Below, in pieces: positions 5,920 to 6,079 of a stretch of DNA of 6,079 bases. Both the position numbers and the translations under genes were made by a program. The stretch spans positions 1-6,079 of the forward strand of contig CALGRN010000304.1 of NCBI GenBank assembly GCA_937880835.1, written 5' to 3'. Source of the stretch: an uncultured Prevotella sp. Its GTDB lineage: Bacteria; Bacteroidota; Bacteroidia; Bacteroidales; Bacteroidaceae. The notes beneath the pieces are model-generated. The model was not told the DNA's origin. It saw only the letters and a list, made by a program, of their open reading frames with translations, and ran no database searches. The first letter of the stretch is position 1. Each line of letters starts with the position of its first letter.

Positions 5920-6079
5920 AACGTGAGTTCAACGAATTATAATTCTTTATATAATTTGATGAATATTGCGTACGGTTTTATAGTACGGTTTGTATGACAA
6001 AACGTTTTTGTAGCCATACCGATACGAGACAGTGTTGTTTTACATTTATCGGACAGACACCGGGTCTGTCCCTACATGC
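5919..6079 (+). repeat. 161-bp dispersed repeat, copy B (continues to window edge)
   Basis: This is the reverse complement of copy A (1110-1270), about 91% identical without gaps. It begins with taacgtgagttc exactly where the terminator stem ends. It finishes with the hairpin ggacagac (6051-6058), loop accgg, gtctgtcc (6064-6071) and the flank ctacatgc at the last base of the window. By analogy with copy A, a second hairpin in opposite orientation is expected just beyond the edge, so this copy is probably incomplete here. No coding capacity is seen. Confidence 0.85.

Overview
The window looks like chromosomal DNA from a member of the Bacteroidota, most likely a Prevotella-like Bacteroidales. 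The basis is the promoter style (TAnnTTTG -7 boxes in the one divergent intergenic region), the near absence of Shine-Dalgarno sequences, A-rich leaders before start codons, AT-rich spacers, and the protein types. Genus level is inference only.

Layout. (1) 1-692: the 3' end of an M16-family zinc-peptidase-like gene, cut by the window edge. (2) 693-1607: about 900 bases with no credible gene. This stretch is rich in repeats: three REP-like hairpins (845-877, 1054-1074, 1118-1138), two of them forming an inverted doublet, and a 161-base repeat (1110-1270) whose inverted copy, about 91% identical, ends the window (5919-6079). (3) 1608-3254, minus strand: an NAD(P)H-dependent FMN reductase-like flavoprotein downstream of a CDP-glycerol glycerophosphotransferase-family (TagF-like) transferase. 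(4) 3255-3421: a 167-base divergent promoter region. (5) 3422-5844, plus strand: a class V PLP aminotransferase and, after 2 bases, a fusion of a TagD-type glycerol-3-phosphate cytidylyltransferase with a Gfo/Idh/MocA oxidoreductase-like domain. A strong intrinsic terminator ends this operon. (6) 5919-6079: the inverted copy of the repeat, flush against the terminator.

How the genes may work together. The transferase, aminotransferase and cytidylyltransferase-oxidoreductase fusion look like one small pathway. A three-carbon or similar polyol phosphate would be activated with CTP, a carbon would be aminated (or an amino precursor made first), and the product would be passed as a phospho-(amino)polyol to a surface glycan or lipid. 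The enzyme families support a CDP-activated polyol. The exact substrate, and any amino-glycerol (serinol-like) product, is inference. The oxidoreductase-like half lacks the usual EKP lysine and a clean GxGxxG motif, so it may not be a normal redox enzyme. The FMN reductase has no evident link to this pathway. The whole four-gene block lies between the two inverted 161-base repeats.
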